Positions 41,234 to 51,977 are shown, counted from the stretch's first letter. The stretch is DNA of 64,000 nucleotides from Pyropia yezoensis (GCA_009829735.1 CM020619.1:1060590-1124589), one strand, 5' to 3'. Notes: generated by a model from the letters alone, not told the origin. Program-made: numbers and translations.

Positions 41234-44200
41234 CGGCGTCGGTGGCTGCGGCGGCGGCAGCGGAGGCGGCGACTGCAAGGGCCCTGCCGCCGGGCGAGCT
41301 GCCCCCCTGGTCCCCCGCCTCGTCCGTATCGGCCGACGAGGTCGACAGCGCGCGCGGCGGCGGCGGGAGCAGCAGCGGCCGACCGCCCGCGGCGGCGCCC
41401 GCCGCCGGTTCACCACGGGCTGCCCCCGGCGGGTCTCCCCTCGCCGTGGTGCGCGCGCTGTGGGGGGGGGGGTCGCCACGTGGCGGCGGCGGTAGCACGG
41501 CCGCCCATGATGGCGGCGACGGCGGCGGCAGCCGCGTCGACGACGACAACGTCGCGTCCGACGTCGCTGCTGGCCATGCAACGGGAACCACCACCGCCTT
41601 TGGAGCTCGCCTGCGACGGCGGGTGGCCGCGCAGCCCGCTGCGCAATCCATGGCACGGGGTGCGGCGGCGCGGGACCTGGACGCGGCGGCCTCGGCCCTG
41701 GCGGGCACCTCTCCCGTATCAATGGCGGGCTCCCCAGGGTCTGTGTCGGGCACCTCCCCGCAGACGCCGCGGGGGTGGGAGGCGCCCTCGCCGGCGGCAG
41801 CGCCAATGGCCAGACGGCTCGAGCCCCCGCCGACACGGGGGGGGGCGGCGGTCGACGCTTGTACAGCGGCGGTGCCGTCGCACACCACCACGGGTCCAGC
41901 AGCGACGACGGCAGAGGCGACAGAGGCGGCGGTGACGGCATCGCCTCTGGCGTCGACGGCAGCGCGACCACCGCCACACAACCCCGTCGGCAGTCAGCGC
42001 GGGGCGGCGGTGCACCGGGGAGCGGCGCCTCCACCCCCGCTGCCCGCCGTGGGTGGCGACGGAGAGGCCGCTCGTCTGGCAGCGCTACCGACAGACACGG
42101 CGGGCGGCACTGCCGCTGACGCCACAGCCACCGCCGCAATGGGCACGTGCCCACGGCGGGGGGGTGGCCACAACGAGGCGGCAACGGACGCGGCGACGGT
42201 GTCGGCGCCAGCGCCCTCGGCTGACGAGGGGACGCCGCGTGCACCCCGCGGTTTGGGGGGTGCCGTGGATGGTGAACCGTGTGTCGAGGATGCGGCGGCC
42301 GCAGCGGCGGCGGCTCTAGCGGTGGTGGTGGTAGCGGCGGCGGCGGCACCACCGCCACTACCGGTGGCAGCAGCCGCATCGGCTCCTGCGGGGGGTGCAT
42401 CCAAAGCAGCCGCGGGACACGAGGCCGGCGGTGGGGCAAGGACGGCGACGACGCGGGCCTTATTGCCGTTGGCGGACGCGGAGGCAGAGGAGGGGGCAGA
42501 TACGGCGGCAACGTCCCCACCGCCCGCCGTCGACGCGGAAGGGGACGCGGATGCACGCGGTGGCGGTGGCGCTGTCGCCTCGCCCACCGCGTCGGGCGTG
42601 ACATGCGGGGTCGGGTTGAACCGGGGAACCGGCGACAGCCGCGGCGGCGACAATGCCAACGGGGCGCACCTCCTGCACGCGTCGCCGCCGTTGAGGGCAC
42701 CCGCCCGGCGTCGGCTGGGAGACACGGACGGACGCGACGACCCGCCCGTGGGGGGCGCCGCGGTGGGTGACGGCGCAGTGGGGGTGGGGGTGGCCGCTTC
42801 TGGGGCGCCAGCCGTGGAGGCGACAGCCGCCGGCGTCGCGCCGACCCTTGACGCCGCGACGGCAGCAGCTGCTGTGACAGTGCCGCCGCCGCCGCCAATC
42901 CTGGTCGCGGCAGCGCTGGATGCCCACCGGGGCGGTGGTCTGGCGGAGGCGCCACCCGACGCCTCAGCCGCCGCCGTGGCTGCTGCTGCGGCGGGTCCGC
43001 CGCCACCCCCACCGCAGGCGGTGGCGGACGCCGGCCAGAAACGCGACCAGCGGGTGGTGGTGGCCACTGTGTCGGCGGCTGCGACGTCGCCCGCTGTGCG
43101 GCCGGCGTTCGCTGCTGTGCCACTGGTCGCAGCGGGCGGAGCCTCTACCGGCGGCACGCTTGCCGCGGCGGCGGCTGCGGTCCCACCCGCCCCGGCCGTT
43201 ACGCCACCGGCATGCACCGCAATGGCGGCCTCGGCGTCGCGGTTGGGTGGGGTGGGTGCGGCCGCTGGGCGGGGCGGCGGCCGGCCGGGGGCGCCCGCGG
43301 TGTCGGCTGTTGCTTCCCACGCTGCCTCTCCCGCCATGGCCAGGACGCTGGCCGCAGCGGCGGCAGCGGCCGCCATGACACCCGATGGCGCGCCAACGGG
43401 CGGCCCCTCTGACGCAGCAGCAGCTGCTCTCTCCACCCCCGTAGCCGCCGCTACGACTGCCACCCCTGCGCTGGCCCCGCCGACGTCCCCATCCGCGGCA
43501 GCGGCGCAGGCCAGGCGGGTTGCCGGGCCGGCGGGGGCGCTGCCAGACGCAGCACCCTCTGCCCCATTCGCCGCCGCAGCCGCCGCCGCCGCCGCTGCCA
43601 CCACCATTGCGGTGGCAGCACCGCGGGCGCTGCCGGTGGCGGCGACGGGAGCCGGCGGGGGGAGCGGGGAGCGGGCGGCTGCCCCTGCGGCGGCGCCTGC
43701 TGTGGTACCCGCACGGGCCGTTCATGTGGATGGCGGCCGCGCTGCCACAGCGGGGGACGCGGGGGTAGAAGAGGGCGGCGGGGTTTCCTCTGAAGCAGCT
43801 CCTCCTGTGCCCGCGGGCTGTGGGGGTAGTGGGCGGAGCGGCAGCGCTCTTGTCGACACACCTTCGGCCGCGCCACCCGCAGGCGCGGCTGTTGCTGACA
43901 AGGTGGCGGCCGCTGTGGTCGGGGAGATGGTGCCGGTGGCTGCTGCAGTGACCTCCACTTCTGCCGCGACTGCCAAGGGCGTGGCGGCAGCCGCCGCGGT
44001 GGCTGCCGCGGCGCCCACCAGCACCGTCGCCCCGCTTGTCGCAGCCACTGCTGACGCTGGTGCCGCGGCCGCCGCGTCCGACGAAAAAGAGGTGGTGGGG
44101 GAGAATGATGGCGTAACAGGCAACCGCGGCGGCGGGGGCGGGGAGCCACGTGGTGACAACGACGGCGGCGGTGGCAGCTACAGCGGCGATGGCGCCGGCG

Positions 44201-47200
44201 GTTGCCGTGGCAGCGATAGGGACGGCCCTGCGTGCGCTCCTGCCGGCGCCGGCGACATGGGCGGGTCCGTGCCCGCGGCCGCCGCGGCAGCCAATCCTGA
44301 ATCGGGGACGATGGTGGCAGCGACGGGAAAGGTGTCGGCCATCACGGGGCCCCTGCGTGGCGCGCCCATACTTTTTGCCGCCACGGGTGACGAGGCGGCA
44401 GAGGCCGCGACGGCGGCAACGGCAGGCACGCCATCTTTGTCGCATCTGTCGCACCCGCTGTCGGTGGGCGGTGCGGACGCCGCCACCACAGCGCCGGCCG
44501 TCGCCGCTGCGACGGCCTGTGAAGACAAGCCGACGGCAGCAGAAACCCGCGCAGAGGCGGCGATCGCCACGGCGGACCCTGCCCGACCATACCACGCACG
44601 TGTTGGCCGAGACACCGCCAATGACGCAGCAACAGTGACCGCGCAGGTGACGCCCTCACCCCAACGGGCGCGCCGGCTGTCGGCGGGCGCCACTGCCGCC
44701 GCCGTCGCCGCCGCCGGCGCCGCCGCCAGCACGGCCACCGCCACTTCCGACACATGCGCGGCCGTCACCGCCTCAGCTACTTTTTCCACCTGCAGTGTAG
44801 AGGAGGTGGTGGAAACGGCTGGAAAGGACCGGGAGTCCGCGCCGGTTCGCCAACCGGTGGGCCAACACGGTACTCTCCCTGACGCGAGCGACGCAGATGA
44901 CGCGGCGGCGGTGATGACGACCGCGGTGGCGGCCTTGCCACAACTGGGGCGTCCAGTGTTGGCCGGCAGAGAAGGTGGTGGTGGCGGCGGCAGCGTCGGT
45001 GGCGAGGCCGCCACCGCCACGGACACCACCACTGCCATTGTCGGTGAGGCGGCCACGTTGACGACGTCAACCGCAGCGACCACCACCGCGTCGACGGTGG
45101 GGGAGCGCCGACTGCTGTCAACAACCACGGGGGGTGATGCCAGCACAGGGAGCGGAGCGGGCACCCCCGCTATCAGCGTCCCGCGGGGTGCCCCTGCAGC
45201 TGACGCTGCCGCCGTCCCGGCGGCTGAGCCAGGCCCGTGTGCGACCAGTGTCCCCTGCCATGACAGTGACAGCAGTGGAAGCGCCTGCAGCGACAATGGT
45301 GGCTGCAGCGACGGCGACGGCCGTGGCGGTGGCAGTAGCAGCGGTGGAAACACCGACAGCGATGGGAGCGACGCCAAAGCGCCCACGGCGGTGGCGTTGG
45401 TTGCAGCGGCGGCAGCGTCGCCGCAAAGGCGGCAGCGTCTCCCGCTGTGCGTGGGTGGGAACGCTGCCGCCGCCACCGCGGCAGTCACCGCGGCCGCTAT
45501 CCCTGTCGCTGCCACCGCCGCCGCCGCCGACACTTTCACCGCCGGCACAGCGGGAGCATGGACGGCTGCTGTGAGAGCGGGCGCGGCGTCCGCCAAGTCT
45601 GTGGAGCCCCAGCCGCGGGCAACCGGCACGGCTGGGGATGGGAGCGGCCGGGACGGGGCGGCTGCACCAGGTTCTTGGGTGGCGCATGGTGCCGCCGCGC
45701 CAGTCACCGAAGCGGGGAGGCACCCCGTCGGCGGCTGGGGCGGCGGCGGCGGTACTGCCGGTAGTGGCGTCGTTGGCGGCTCCGGCGGCACCGGCGCGGG
45801 GGTTGCCGGGTTGGCTCGTGCGGCAGCACCAAGGACAATGGCGGCAACGTCCCTGCCGGGCTACAGCGGCTCCCTGCTGCCGCTCCGGCGGGGTGGTGCT
45901 CCCTCCCACGACCGTACCGGCACGGCGGTGACCGCCGTGACGGCTGACAGAGGTGGGGCGAGAACGGCTGGCAGCGCCGCCGGCACCGACGGCGACGACG
46001 GGGGCGTCCACCGCGATAGTAGCGGTGGCTGTGGGGACGGCGGCGACGACAGCGGCGGGGCAGCGGCGGTGCGCCCCGTCCCCTGCAGTCTCCTTGAAGG
46101 GCACTGGGGCGGCGGTGCGGGGGCGGACACGGTCGTGTTGGCCGAGCCCACAGCGCCACCCGTAGCGGCTGCACCGGTGGGACACAAGGACAGGGGGTGT
46201 GGCCGGCCGCTGCTGGCGCATGGTCCCCGCGACGCCCGTGCCGACACGACGTCGGCGGCTGTGGCGGCGGCAACCGGTGCGTCTGCGGGGGGTGGTGGCA
46301 GCCGGCACATCAGCGTCGACCGGCGCGGCAACGACAGCGGCGGTGGGACTGGGGCTGTGGACAACAGCGACAGCGGCGGCAGCGGTTGTGGCGGAGGTGG
46401 CCGCGGCGGCGGTGGTGCCGATGTTGACACTGCCGTGGCGTGCGCGGGCGACGGTGGCGAAAGGGCGGCACCCTCCGTCGCCGCCGCCATGCCCTGTGGT
46501 TTGGGCGTCGTGGGGGGGGTGGCGGGGGCGGCACGCGGGAATCCGGCGGCGACAGCCGCCCCGCCGCCGCTGCCGCAGCCGCCGCTGCTGCCGCCGCCGG
46601 GCGGCCGTAACGGGCACGCCTGCAGGGACGCGTTGGCCACCGCCGCAAAACGCGCCAGCGGCAACGCCAGCGTCGGTGGTGGCGGCGACGCCGTGGCTGC
46701 GGCACCGGCCGCAGCCGGGCGCCGGGCGTGCCACCCTCGGCCGTGCGTGCGTGGTCGTCACGTCGGCGGCGGCGCCAAGGACAGCCTGGCAACCGCGGCC
46801 GCATCGGCGGCCGCGTCGCCGGGACGGCGGTCCGGCGCGGGCAGTGGTGCGCCGGCAGGGGTGGGCCATGGAGCCGTGCTGCTGCTGCTACCGCCACCCG
46901 CAGCGTCGCCTCGCAGGGGGGGGCCGCGTGCAGTGGTGGCGGCGTGTGGGACGGCAGACGCCGACGCGGGAGCCGGGACTGCCCCCACCGCTGGGGGTGC
47001 GCGCGTGCCATCAACGCCCACCGTCGACGTGGGGGGGGGAGCGGGTGTTGGGGACGCTGAAGCGTCTGTCGGTGACGGGGGGGGGGCGGCCACTGCTGCT
47101 GAAGGCGGTGGGGGGGCGGCCGCTGGAGCTGTGGTTGCCTCGTTGTCAGCGGCAGACGCGGCGCGACGCGTCTTTGCCGGGGACGCTGGCGGCGGCGGCG

Positions 47201-48237
47201 GCGGCGGCGGCGGCGAACGTCAGCGCGGGGCGGAACAAGAGCCGCCTCTGCCCGTCGTCGCAGACGCCACCGTTCGGCGAGACGCGCCGGCGAGCGCGGC
47301 GGTTGGGGCGCCCCACCGCAAAGCCGCTGCGGGAATGGCGACGGAGGGCGGCGACGGCGGCGACGGCGGGGCGACCGGGTCACTTACAATGGTGGCGACG
47401 GCAAACGGCGGCGCCCTCCCCCCCGACGCGGCATCGGTGGCCGAGCGGGCCGGCGGCTCGGCCCGCCCCACGGCGGGCGGCCAGTCCACGGCGGGCGCGA
47501 TAGTGGCCAGCGCGGGTGGCGGGCGCGCGTCGCAGCCGGCGGTGGGGCGTCACGGCGGCACTCCCGCCGCCGCCCGAGCCAACAAGACGGTGGCGGCGGC
47601 GGCGGCGGCGGCCATGAAGGCGCCACACCGCCCGTCGACCACTAACCGAGCCTCCCCTCCACGGCCGCCGCGACGCAGCGGCGGGGGCCCGCTGCCGCCT
47701 GGCCGCCGACAGGAGGACACTGTCACCAGCAACAGCGCCTGCCCAGCCGGGCTGCGCGGACGCGGCGGTGGCCGCAGCAGCGATGGCGGCGGCAGCGGCA
47801 GCAGCGGTGGTCGTGGCGGCGCCGGTGACAGCGCCGCGGCTGTTGCCGCCACCGCTGCTGCCGCCCCGGCGGGGGCGTCGCTGCCAGAGGCTGGGAAGCA
47901 GCGGCCACCGCCGCCGCGACGGCCGCCTGGCGCGGCGGCCAGCGGCAATGGCACTGGCAGCAGCGGGGCAGTCACGACGGCGATGGCGACGGCGGCGGCG
48001 GCGGCAACGGCGGCGGCGGCGGCGGCTGCGACCGCCGCCACCGCCGCCGCGGTATCAAGCGGTCATGACGGCACGTCACGCGCCGCTGGCGCCGTTGACG
48101 CCGGGCATAGCAGCGGTGGCGGCGGCAGCGGCGGCGGCGGCAAGGGCGCCGCCGTCTGGGGCGGCCGCCGGTGGCGGTGGGGCGGCGGTGGGGGGCGACG
48201 CCGTCCCCCCCCGCGGCTGCCCCCCCCCCCCCGGTAG
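40870..48237 (+). CDS. giant Ala/Thr/Gly-rich open frame (2455 codons), unknown
   Basis: The stop-free frame begins with GTG. The first 110 or so codons, before the 12-C run at 41196, look like the shadow of the preceding frame. The rest is an Ala/Thr/Val/Gly/Pro-rich chain with scattered acidic segments (for example SDEKEVVGENDG near 44078) and Ser/Asp-rich parts (HDSDSSGSACSDNGG near 45262). No signal peptide, membrane segment or known domain is visible. At an assumed 80% GC, random sequence has a stop about every 110 codons, so this length is far beyond chance unless repeats explain it. The opposite strand carries only shorter overlapping frames. A structural or surface protein is possible but unproven. 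Confidence 0.45.
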   Translation: MGTRRASRVRGAPPRQPPPRRCGGRRRGARRGRPRRRNDSSGGGHSSCSCSSGSSRDSSSSPFAASARPLCTARPPGGAVRRVAHPPAAARSAATDRTLPTRAQLGCPHPPPPPVPAVVRVTASVAAAAAAEAATARALPPGELPPWSPASSVSADEVDSARGGGGSSSGRPPAAAPAAGSPRAAPGGSPLAVVRALWGGGSPRGGGGSTAAHDGGDGGGSRVDDDNVASDVAAGHATGTTTAFGARLRRRVAAQPAAQSMARGAAARDLDAAASALAGTSPVSMAGSPGSVSGTSPQTPRGWEAPSPAAAPMARRLEPPPTRGGAAVDACTAAVPSHTTTGPAATTAEATEAAVTASPLASTAARPPPHNPVGSQRGAAVHRGAAPPPPLPAVGGDGEAARLAALPTDTAGGTAADATATAAMGTCPRRGGGHNEAATDAATVSAPAPSADEGTPRAPRGLGGAVDGEPCVEDAAAAAAAALAVVVVAAAAAPPPLPVAAAASAPAGGASKAAAGHEAGGGARTATTRALLPLADAEAEEGADTAATSPPPAVDAEGDADARGGGGAVASPTASGVTCGVGLNRGTGDSRGGDNANGAHLLHASPPLRAPARRRLGDTDGRDDPPVGGAAVGDGAVGVGVAASGAPAVEATAAGVAPTLDAATAAAAVTVPPPPPILVAAALDAHRGGGLAEAPPDASAAAVAAAAAGPPPPPPQAVADAGQKRDQRVVVATVSAAATSPAVRPAFAAVPLVAAGGASTGGTLAAAAAAVPPAPAVTPPACTAMAASASRLGGVGAAAGRGGGRPGAPAVSAVASHAASPAMARTLAAAAAAAAMTPDGAPTGGPSDAAAAALSTPVAAATTATPALAPPTSPSAAAAQARRVAGPAGALPDAAPSAPFAAAAAAAAAATTIAVAAPRALPVAATGAGGGSGERAAAPAAAPAVVPARAVHVDGGRAATAGDAGVEEGGGVSSEAAPPVPAGCGGSGRSGSALVDTPSAAPPAGAAVADKVAAAVVGEMVPVAAAVTSTSAATAKGVAAAAAVAAAAPTSTVAPLVAATADAGAAAAASDEKEVVGENDGVTGNRGGGGGEPRGDNDGGGGSYSGDGAGGCRGSDRDGPACAPAGAGDMGGSVPAAAAAANPESGTMVAATGKVSAITGPLRGAPILFAATGDEAAEAATAATAGTPSLSHLSHPLSVGGADAATTAPAVAAATACEDKPTAAETRAEAAIATADPARPYHARVGRDTANDAATVTAQVTPSPQRARRLSAGATAAAVAAAGAAASTATATSDTCAAVTASATFSTCSVEEVVETAGKDRESAPVRQPVGQHGTLPDASDADDAAAVMTTAVAALPQLGRPVLAGREGGGGGGSVGGEAATATDTTTAIVGEAATLTTSTAATTTASTVGERRLLSTTTGGDASTGSGAGTPAISVPRGAPAADAAAVPAAEPGPCATSVPCHDSDSSGSACSDNGGCSDGDGRGGGSSSGGNTDSDGSDAKAPTAVALVAAAAASPQRRQRLPLCVGGNAAAATAAVTAAAIPVAATAAAADTFTAGTAGAWTAAVRAGAASAKSVEPQPRATGTAGDGSGRDGAAAPGSWVAHGAAAPVTEAGRHPVGGWGGGGGTAGSGVVGGSGGTGAGVAGLARAAAPRTMAATSLPGYSGSLLPLRRGGAPSHDRTGTAVTAVTADRGGARTAGSAAGTDGDDGGVHRDSSGGCGDGGDDSGGAAAVRPVPCSLLEGHWGGGAGADTVVLAEPTAPPVAAAPVGHKDRGCGRPLLAHGPRDARADTTSAAVAAATGASAGGGGSRHISVDRRGNDSGGGTGAVDNSDSGGSGCGGGGRGGGGADVDTAVACAGDGGERAAPSVAAAMPCGLGVVGGVAGAARGNPAATAAPPPLPQPPLLPPPGGRNGHACRDALATAAKRASGNASVGGGGDAVAAAPAAAGRRACHPRPCVRGRHVGGGAKDSLATAAASAAASPGRRSGAGSGAPAGVGHGAVLLLLPPPAASPRRGGPRAVVAACGTADADAGAGTAPTAGGARVPSTPTVDVGGGAGVGDAEASVGDGGGAATAAEGGGGAAAGAVVASLSAADAARRVFAGDAGGGGGGGGGERQRGAEQEPPLPVVADATVRRDAPASAAVGAPHRKAAAGMATEGGDGGDGGATGSLTMVATANGGALPPDAASVAERAGGSARPTAGGQSTAGAIVASAGGGRASQPAVGRHGGTPAAARANKTVAAAAAAAMKAPHRPSTTNRASPPRPPRRSGGGPLPPGRRQEDTVTSNSACPAGLRGRGGGRSSDGGGSGSSGGRGGAGDSAAAVAATAAAAPAGASLPEAGKQRPPPPRRPPGAAASGNGTGSSGAVTTAMATAAAAATAAAAAAATAATAAAVSSGHDGTSRAAGAVDAGHSSGGGGSGGGGKGAAVWGGRRWRWGGGGGRRRPPPRLPPPPR

Positions 48238-49857
48238 CCACCCGGCGGCTGGCCGAGGCGGCGGCCGTGGGCGGCCGCCTCGGCGGCGGTGGCCGTCGGT
48301 GGGGCCTCCCCGCCACTGGTGGAGGTGGGGGGGTGGGGGTGGGGAGAGGGGCGGACTGGGGGGGGGAGGTGCCCGGGGGGGGAGCGGCTGGCGCCTCGGG
48401 CGCATCTAGAGGAAGGAGGGGGGGGGGGGGGGAGGGAGGGAGGGAGGGAGAGAGGGGGGGGGGTTGGGGGTGGGAGTGGGGGGCGGGGAGGGAAGGGGGC
48501 GGCGGCGGCCCCGGCATGCCCGCCACGCGCCAGCGCCAGCGGGAGCTCATGGTCACAGCGGCTGGCGCCGCCGCGAGTAGGGGCGGATGACGACGGCAAC
48601 GCAAGAGAGCCCGCGGCGGGGGGCGCAAAACTGGGGACGATGCAGCCGGGTCACTGACACTGCCGGCAACAGCCGACGCAGCAGCAGCCTCCCGCTCCCC
48701 TCCCCCCCGGTTCACACCGCCGCACCGGCCGCCACCCCACTCCCCCACTATCCACGTTCCAGCTGTGCTCTGACCTGCCTCTGCGGGGGTCCTTTTGCGT
48801 ACGGCCGCTGGCAGGCTGCTCCACGCCGGTGACGACGGCGCACCCCTGACGGCGGCGGGGGCCGCGGCGGTGTTTCCCTTCTGTGGGGAGTGGGGAAGGA
48901 GGGGTGGGGGAGGCGGCGGGGGGGGGGTGGGGGGGGGGGCCACTCTGCCGCGGCGCCGACCCCCACCACCGGGGACAGGGCCGCTGCCGGGGCCGCTGCG
49001 CCTCGCCGCGGCGGCGGGGGCAAGGCGGAAGGCATGGACGGGGAGGTGTCTACAAAAGTGAGGAGCACAGAAAAACCCGGCAAGACGACAGAGCCGTGCC
49101 ACGTAGGCAGGTATAGCCCGGGGCGACGGGTGAGACGAGGGGCGCCTGGTGAGAGGGGGGACGACGGGGGTGGGAGCCGCCCAACGATAAGCGTCTGTCA
49201 AGACCATCGGCAGGCGCACGAGAGTGTGCCCCCTCCCACCCCCCTGGCCTGGCCAAGGACCATTCCGTCAGGGACCCTGTCCATAGCCTTCTCCTACAAG
49301 ATGTACAAGCCCCCGTCTGCGCCGGAGCCGGTCCGGCTGCTGCAGTATGCCCTTGCTCCCCTCCGCCATCCCCCCCCACACCCCCCCCCCCCCCAATCTC
49401 CCACGCACCGGGCCAAGTTCCTGCTCATCCACGGACAGCACCGGCCTGCGAAACCGGCCGCAGGCGCTGGGGCAACGGCGGCCGCCCCATCGCCACCACG
49501 ACCGCCACGGGACGATGGGGAGCGGCAAGTCGCCCGCCGTCTGTTGGGCGCGGCGGGGACGCCCTCACCCACGGTCGAGCACGTCCGCCGCCCACCGCGG
49601 CGCCCCCGCCCCCGGCGTCCCCCGGGGGGGGCAACCCGCCGCCACGGCCTGGCGTGTGGTCGCCTATTTAGTCTGCCGGCGCCGCCGCTACGTGCCGCCG
49701 CCGTCGCCGCCGCTGATCAGCATGTGCCATGACAGGGGCGCTTTCCACAACCCGTTTGTCTGGGGAGCGGGTTGGGGGCGTGGGGGGGAGAGGAAGAGCG
49801 CTCTCCCGCCGCTCCCCCCCCCCCTGACCCTCTTCAAAACAAAGAAAAGGAGCTTCT
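48238..49857. other. intergenic or 3' region, low complexity
   Basis: G-rich runs lie at 48420-48470 and 48908-48940. No recognisable gene is present; frames on both strands translate to Gly, Pro or Arg runs. Confidence 0.5.
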
Positions 49858-51906
49858 TCAAACGCGCGACACCAACATGGACACCTCTCCCCCCGCGGGA
49901 AGGGTGTCGAGGAGCCACCGGCGCAGGCCCGCGGTGGCGGTAATCATGGTGACCACCCGCCTCGCCTCGTCGTCGTCCCCGTCGGCGGCGGGGGCCACCA
50001 CCGTGTACTCGACGCGGCGCAGGGCGGTCAGGGCGCCCACCGCCGCCGCCGCGGCCGCCTCTGTGAGCGGCGGGCCGCTCAAGGCAAGCACCCGCAGCGT
50101 GCGGCGGGCGGCGGCGCACGCGGCGAGCGTCGACAAGAGGGCGAGCGGCGCGGCGGCGTCGGGCCCGTCGGCGCCAACGTCCATGGCCAGGGCGAGGCGG
50201 TCGAGGCGGCCGAGCGGCCAGCCGCGGCTGGACAGCGGCGGGTGGGCGAGCGGCCACTCGGCCTGGTCACAGCGGATGGACAGGCTGTTCAGCACAGGTA
50301 GATGGGCGCCAAGGCGGCAGACGCTATCAGCGACCGTCCCGGACGCCAGCCGCAGCGCGAGGGTGGATACCCGGCCGGCGCCGGCGGCGCCGCACAGCGC
50401 CGTGACCCCCTCCTCATCCAGAACAAACGAAGAAACGTCGAGGGAGGCGGCCAGCTGCGGGCACGCTGCAACGACACGGCATACAAGCGTCTGGGCGTCA
50501 CCCAGCAGCGAGCCAGACAGCGACAGCGTGTGCAGGGTGCGGCCGCCGAGAAGGGCGGCCAGCTCGGCCGCCTGCGTAGAGGCCTGCGGGAGCGCCGCGA
50601 GGATGCTCTCGCACGTGGTCCACGCCACGTGCGTGAGCGCGGGTAGGGCGGCGGGGTAGCGCAACGAGGCGCCCGCGCCCGCCATCCAGTCGCCCTTCAC
50701 ATTGAGGTGGGTGAGGGTGGGGCACGCCGCCGCCACGGCCGCCGCCGCGGCAGCGTCCACATTGAGGTTGATGAGCGTCAGCGCGGTTAGCCGGGGTAGG
50801 GGGGCCCCCGCCGGGGGCAGCCAGGAGCGCAGGGCCCCGTCGGGCTCGCGGTCTGCCCACACGTCCTCGTCGCCAAGTGTCAGCGCCTCCAACGACGCTG
50901 CGTGGGCGGCCAGTGCCCACCGAAGTGACTCCCCCGACGCGCCGCGGAGGAGATTGGTCACCGTCAGCCGCCGCAGCGGCACGGCACTCAGGGACAGCGG
51001 GGTGGGCGCGGCGGGGGTGCGGCACATTGTGAGAGCCATGTTTGGCACGCATAGGGTGATGAGCGGCAGCCGCGCCAATAGCGGTAGGAGCTTTCGGAAG
51101 AAGCGAATGTCAATGCCAGGCGCCCCCGGGGGCGCTGCAAGGCCAAAGTCTGCGTTCTCGTCCCCACTGCCATTGACATTGCCGTCCCCGTCGTCACCGA
51201 CACTGCCGTCGCCGCCGACAGCTCCCGCCAGTGCAATCCCGATTCCGTCGCCATCAACCACCGCCCCGCCGGGCCCGCCCCCGCCGCCATGGTCGTCGTC
51301 GCCCAGCCCGTCGCTGGCCTCGGCGGCGGCGGCGGCGGCAGCGTCCTCGTCAAAAAAACTGCGCCTCAACGTCAGCGACTGCACCTGTTGGTGGGAAGAG
51401 AGGAAGCGCTCCACCGAAGCCAGCAGGTGCGCCGCCGCCGCGGCCGTCTCGGTAGGAAACCCCCCCCCCCCAACATCGGACCGCACCAGTGCCTGGCCAG
51501 TCCCGCCTCGCGCGGCGGCAGCTACGGCTGCCGCAAAGTGGGAACGGCGGCGGGCGCGCCAGCCCGCCTGGGATGGCGCGCGGACCAGCAGGGCGACGGG
51601 CGCCGCGAGCGCCGCGCCCCGCAGGCGGGTGCACGTAGTCAGTAGCGCGGCGTGCGTGGCGGGATCGTCGACCGCCTCGGCAATGACCTCGAGGAGCTCA
51701 TCTGGGAGGGACAAGAGGGACAATATGGGGAGAGGGGGGGGCGCAGCTTCCCGCGCGCTTGCCGACATTTCGGCGGCCGCGTTGTGCTCCCGCACGCTGC
51801 CGATGGTGCGCCTCGCCTGTGCCAACTGGCCGTGCAGGCGAATGACGAGGCGGGCGCGCCAGTCTGCCGCCCGTACATGCACTGTACATACAGTACATGC
51901 ATCCAT
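49858..51906 (-). CDS. F-box protein with leucine-rich-repeat-like domain
   Basis: The protein has 682 residues from the ATG at 51906, or 636 from the ATG at 51768. An F-box at about residues 64-108 (LSLPDELLEVIAEAVDD...TTCTRLRGAAL) would bind Skp1 in an SCF ubiquitin ligase. An acidic Gly/Asp-rich insert at about 200-270 is followed by imperfect leucine-rich repeats to the end (for example LPRLTALTLINLNVDA, CPTLTHLNVKGDW, GRTLHTLSLSGSLLGD), the presumed substrate-binding part. The upstream ATG overlaps a TACTGTA-type palindrome, so the second ATG may be the true start. The reading frame is intact and intron-free. The substrate is unknown. Confidence 0.8.
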   Translation of the reverse strand: MDACTVCTVHVRAADWRARLVIRLHGQLAQARRTIGSVREHNAAAEMSASAREAAPPPLPILSLLSLPDELLEVIAEAVDDPATHAALLTTCTRLRGAALAAPVALLVRAPSQAGWRARRRSHFAAAVAAAARGGTGQALVRSDVGGGGFPTETAAAAAHLLASVERFLSSHQQVQSLTLRRSFFDEDAAAAAAAEASDGLGDDDHGGGGGPGGAVVDGDGIGIALAGAVGGDGSVGDDGDGNVNGSGDENADFGLAAPPGAPGIDIRFFRKLLPLLARLPLITLCVPNMALTMCRTPAAPTPLSLSAVPLRRLTVTNLLRGASGESLRWALAAHAASLEALTLGDEDVWADREPDGALRSWLPPAGAPLPRLTALTLINLNVDAAAAAAVAAACPTLTHLNVKGDWMAGAGASLRYPAALPALTHVAWTTCESILAALPQASTQAAELAALLGGRTLHTLSLSGSLLGDAQTLVCRVVAACPQLAASLDVSSFVLDEEGVTALCGAAGAGRVSTLALRLASGTVADSVCRLGAHLPVLNSLSIRCDQAEWPLAHPPLSSRGWPLGRLDRLALAMDVGADGPDAAAPLALLSTLAACAAARRTLRVLALSGPPLTEAAAAAAVGALTALRRVEYTVVAPAADGDDDEARRVVTMITATAGLRRWLLDTLPAGGEVSMLVSRV
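51884..51900. promoter_or_regulatory. GTACATGCACTGTAC-type palindromic cluster at the F-box gene start
   Basis: The sequence around 51874-51900 contains ACTGTACATACAGTACATGC. The same TACTGTA/TACAGTA core recurs in intergenic DNA at 29432, 34470, 35030-35056, 35275, 35944 and 36105-36135. A regulatory role is inferred only from recurrence and position. Confidence 0.35.
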
Positions 51907-51940
51907 GGATGGAAAAAAATAGGATTGTTTACATCCCAGA

Positions 51941-51963
51941 TAGATTAATCTGTAGATTAATCT
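51941..51963 (+). repeat. TAGATTAATCT direct repeat
   Basis: Two 11-bp units (51941-51951 and 51953-51963) separated by one G sit in an AT-rich island that contrasts with the GC-rich surroundings. Confidence 0.85.
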
Positions 51964-51977
51964 ATCAAATCTGACAT

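Noticed and set aside
40179..47383. Long minus-strand open frames opposite the giant frame (400-825 codons)
   Set aside because: They overlap one another and the longer plus frame, translate to Arg/Pro or Ala runs, and are expected when one strand lacks the complements of stops at very high GC.
47972..49219. 415-codon minus frame starting near 49219
   Set aside because: Pro-rich shadow of the Gly/Ala-rich plus strand, no motif.
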